The position numbers and the translations under genes were made by a program. From NCBI GenBank assembly GCA_029204225.1, contig CM055096.1, positions 63,393,240-63,457,239 of the forward strand: a stretch of 64,000 bases of DNA, given 5' to 3'. Below are positions 62,713-64,000 of the stretch, piece by piece. The stretch's first letter is position 1; each line of letters begins with the position of its first letter. The notes beneath the pieces are model-generated. The model searched no databases and was not told where the DNA came from. It saw nothing but the letters and a program-made list of their open reading frames with translations. This DNA comes from Diphasiastrum complanatum. Its lineage: Eukaryota > Streptophyta > Lycopodiopsida > Lycopodiales > Lycopodiaceae.

Positions 62713-63713
62713 CTATAGGAACAATAGCAATAATTCTTCCACAAAGAACACGATGAAAGTTTGAATAAATCAAACTAATATCAGTGTCTTCAATCGGGTT
62801 TTTTTTTTATCTACGTACTAATAGAACAATATTTACCTTGATTGAATTAGCATGCGAAAATAATATGCAGAATTAAGAGATAGCTTAAGATTAGACAAAC
62901 AGAAACTATTGATCAAAGACAAATTTATAATTCTAAATCAATATACATCTTTTGCTGTCTTATCTCGTTGTTGTGTCTCCAATTGAATGAGTCTGAAAGA
63001 CTCTTCAGTGTGAGAATCAAAGTACAACGAGTAGTGCACATGTATTTATATTGCTATAGGATAGGTCTTTTGGCCTTTTAATTTTGTAACAGTAGATCTA
63101 ACTATTTACGATGGTTGATATTCAAATGGACGCTCTGTTTCCAAGGTCAAATTATTTTGGTTCGTGAATTATTTCCGACAGTCTGTCTCTTTGTTATAGC
63201 TTTGTGTCTCACAAATTGTTCGCGACACTTGTCTCTTCGCGACATCTTCGTGTTTCGCGAATTGTTTGCGACAAATGACATTTTTGAGCTTGAAGAAGAA
63301 TCCAGAATATTTCGCGAATTGTTCGCAACAGGTGAGCTTTGAATAAGAGACAGAATATTTCATGACAAGATTCTGTTCATGAATCTTTTGAGCTTCAACA
63401 AGAAACCACGAGCTTCTACAAAAATTGTTTCGTGAATCTTTCGCAAATCTTTCGAGTTTCAAGCAAGATAAAATTTTGTGAATCCTTCGAGGTTGATCAC
63501 AAATAGAAATGTTTCGAGTTCACCTTCATTTCTCATCCTTTGTCAAGCAAACTGCACACTTTGTTAGTAGAATTGAGATCTGTCTGATCAGATGTTCTAC
63601 AAATATGCACAAGTTTAACCTTTTAGACTAAATTATTCTATTCTGAAGGTTGTAAATTAGCAATTATTTTGATCCTTTAGAATATCTAAAAGTCGTTAAA
63701 CTTTCCACATTAC
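62713..63713 (-). repeat. 5' LTR of copia element 2
   Basis: It lies directly upstream (in element orientation) of the primer site. It has a TATA box TATAAATA at 63043-63050 (minus strand), followed about 30 bases on by a plausible start region. Its U3 carries repeated TTCGCGAATTGTTCGC-type motifs (about 63180-63490). The outer limit near 63713 (element orientation TGTAATGTGG) is a guess. Confidence 0.6.
63043..63050 (-). promoter_or_regulatory. TATA box of the copia element 2 LTR
   Basis: The minus strand reads TATAAATA, at the expected distance upstream of the R/U5 part of the LTR. Confidence 0.6.
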
Positions 63714-64000
63714 AACTTCCTCGTGGTCTTACAATACACATGCCATAGAATAGAATTAACTTGGGGTGACATGCCCACACCCTAGCATACAAAAAACCAA
63801 CTTTTTACAAAATGGTCAGGCTAGAACTGCAACTGAAAAATTTACAACTTAAACCTAGTACTCATCAACATCAGCTGCACATGCATCAACCAATTTCTAC
63901 AAATACTTCTTGATATGTGAGAGATTTCTAGAATAGATATTGATCTTTCAACATCATATCCATGTTTCTTTACCATCTTTTTTGTCTTGGTTTCCATGCA
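63714..64000. other. No feature recognised
   Basis: AT-rich end of the window. No motif was identified. Confidence 0.4.

Overview
The window reads as nuclear DNA of a land plant with a very large, repeat-rich genome. A gymnosperm fits best and a fern is not excluded. The evidence is one plant host gene with conserved GT-AG/GC-AG splice sites, a single intron of about 35 kb, and dense decayed plant transposons: Ty1/copia, Ty3/gypsy with plant tRNA-iMet primer sites, hAT with BED and DUF659 domains, a Helitron and a LINE trace. There are also very long (TG)n, (GA)n and (TA)n microsatellites. The species assignment is inference; nothing here fixes it.

Layout. 0-14 kb upstream of the host gene holds, on the minus strand, a long decayed ORF of unknown family, a truncated Ty1/copia element with its 3' LTR (3.5-6.9 kb), TG-rich microsatellite DNA (7-9.3 kb), a LINE reverse-transcriptase scrap (9.7 kb) and a Helitron Rep/helicase relic (10.6-13.7 kb). 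From 14 to 55.4 kb lies the host gene, a PUB4-type U-box/ARM-repeat E3 ubiquitin ligase on the plus strand. Its coding exons are 17345-17611, 17792-17908, 18389-20353 and 55312-55404, giving 813 residues. Intron 2 is GC-AG. Intron 3 (20354-55311) is 34,958 bp and contains most of the transposons in the window.

Inside intron 3 there is first a chromovirus-like gypsy element with a deleted integrase (22.0-25.3 kb). Next come a decayed hAT (family D, 25.9-29.1 kb), a second gypsy of the same family (30.5-34.7 kb) and an antisense hAT-D fragment inserted in its LTR (34.7-35.4 kb). Then follows an array of four related hAT-like elements head to tail (A 36073-41352, B 41391-45191, E 45257-46661, C 46706-50624). 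They are separated almost only by (TA)n microsatellite. B has 87-bp terminal inverted repeats built from GGTACCGCGG palindromes and a four-exon BED-DUF659-hATC transposase with few lesions. A, E and C share B's left end but have a different, hairpin-rich right end, a minisatellite block and, in C and E, a small convergent charged ORF. A carries a gypsy pol-LTR fragment in place of most of its transposase. The last 4 kb of the intron hold an antisense fragment of an SNF2-type ATPase (probably CLSY-like) and local tandem repeats.

Downstream of the host gene (55.4-64 kb) there is mostly unrecognised AT-rich DNA, a decayed minus-strand repeat protein with a gag-like zinc knuckle (58.6-60.4 kb), and the 5' end of another copia element (gag, protease, PBS array and a TATA-bearing LTR, 61.1-63.7 kb).

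The strongest candidate for something undescribed is the (TA)n-associated hAT array with its palindromic termini and accessory ORF. The second is the host gene spanning it through a 35-kb intron.
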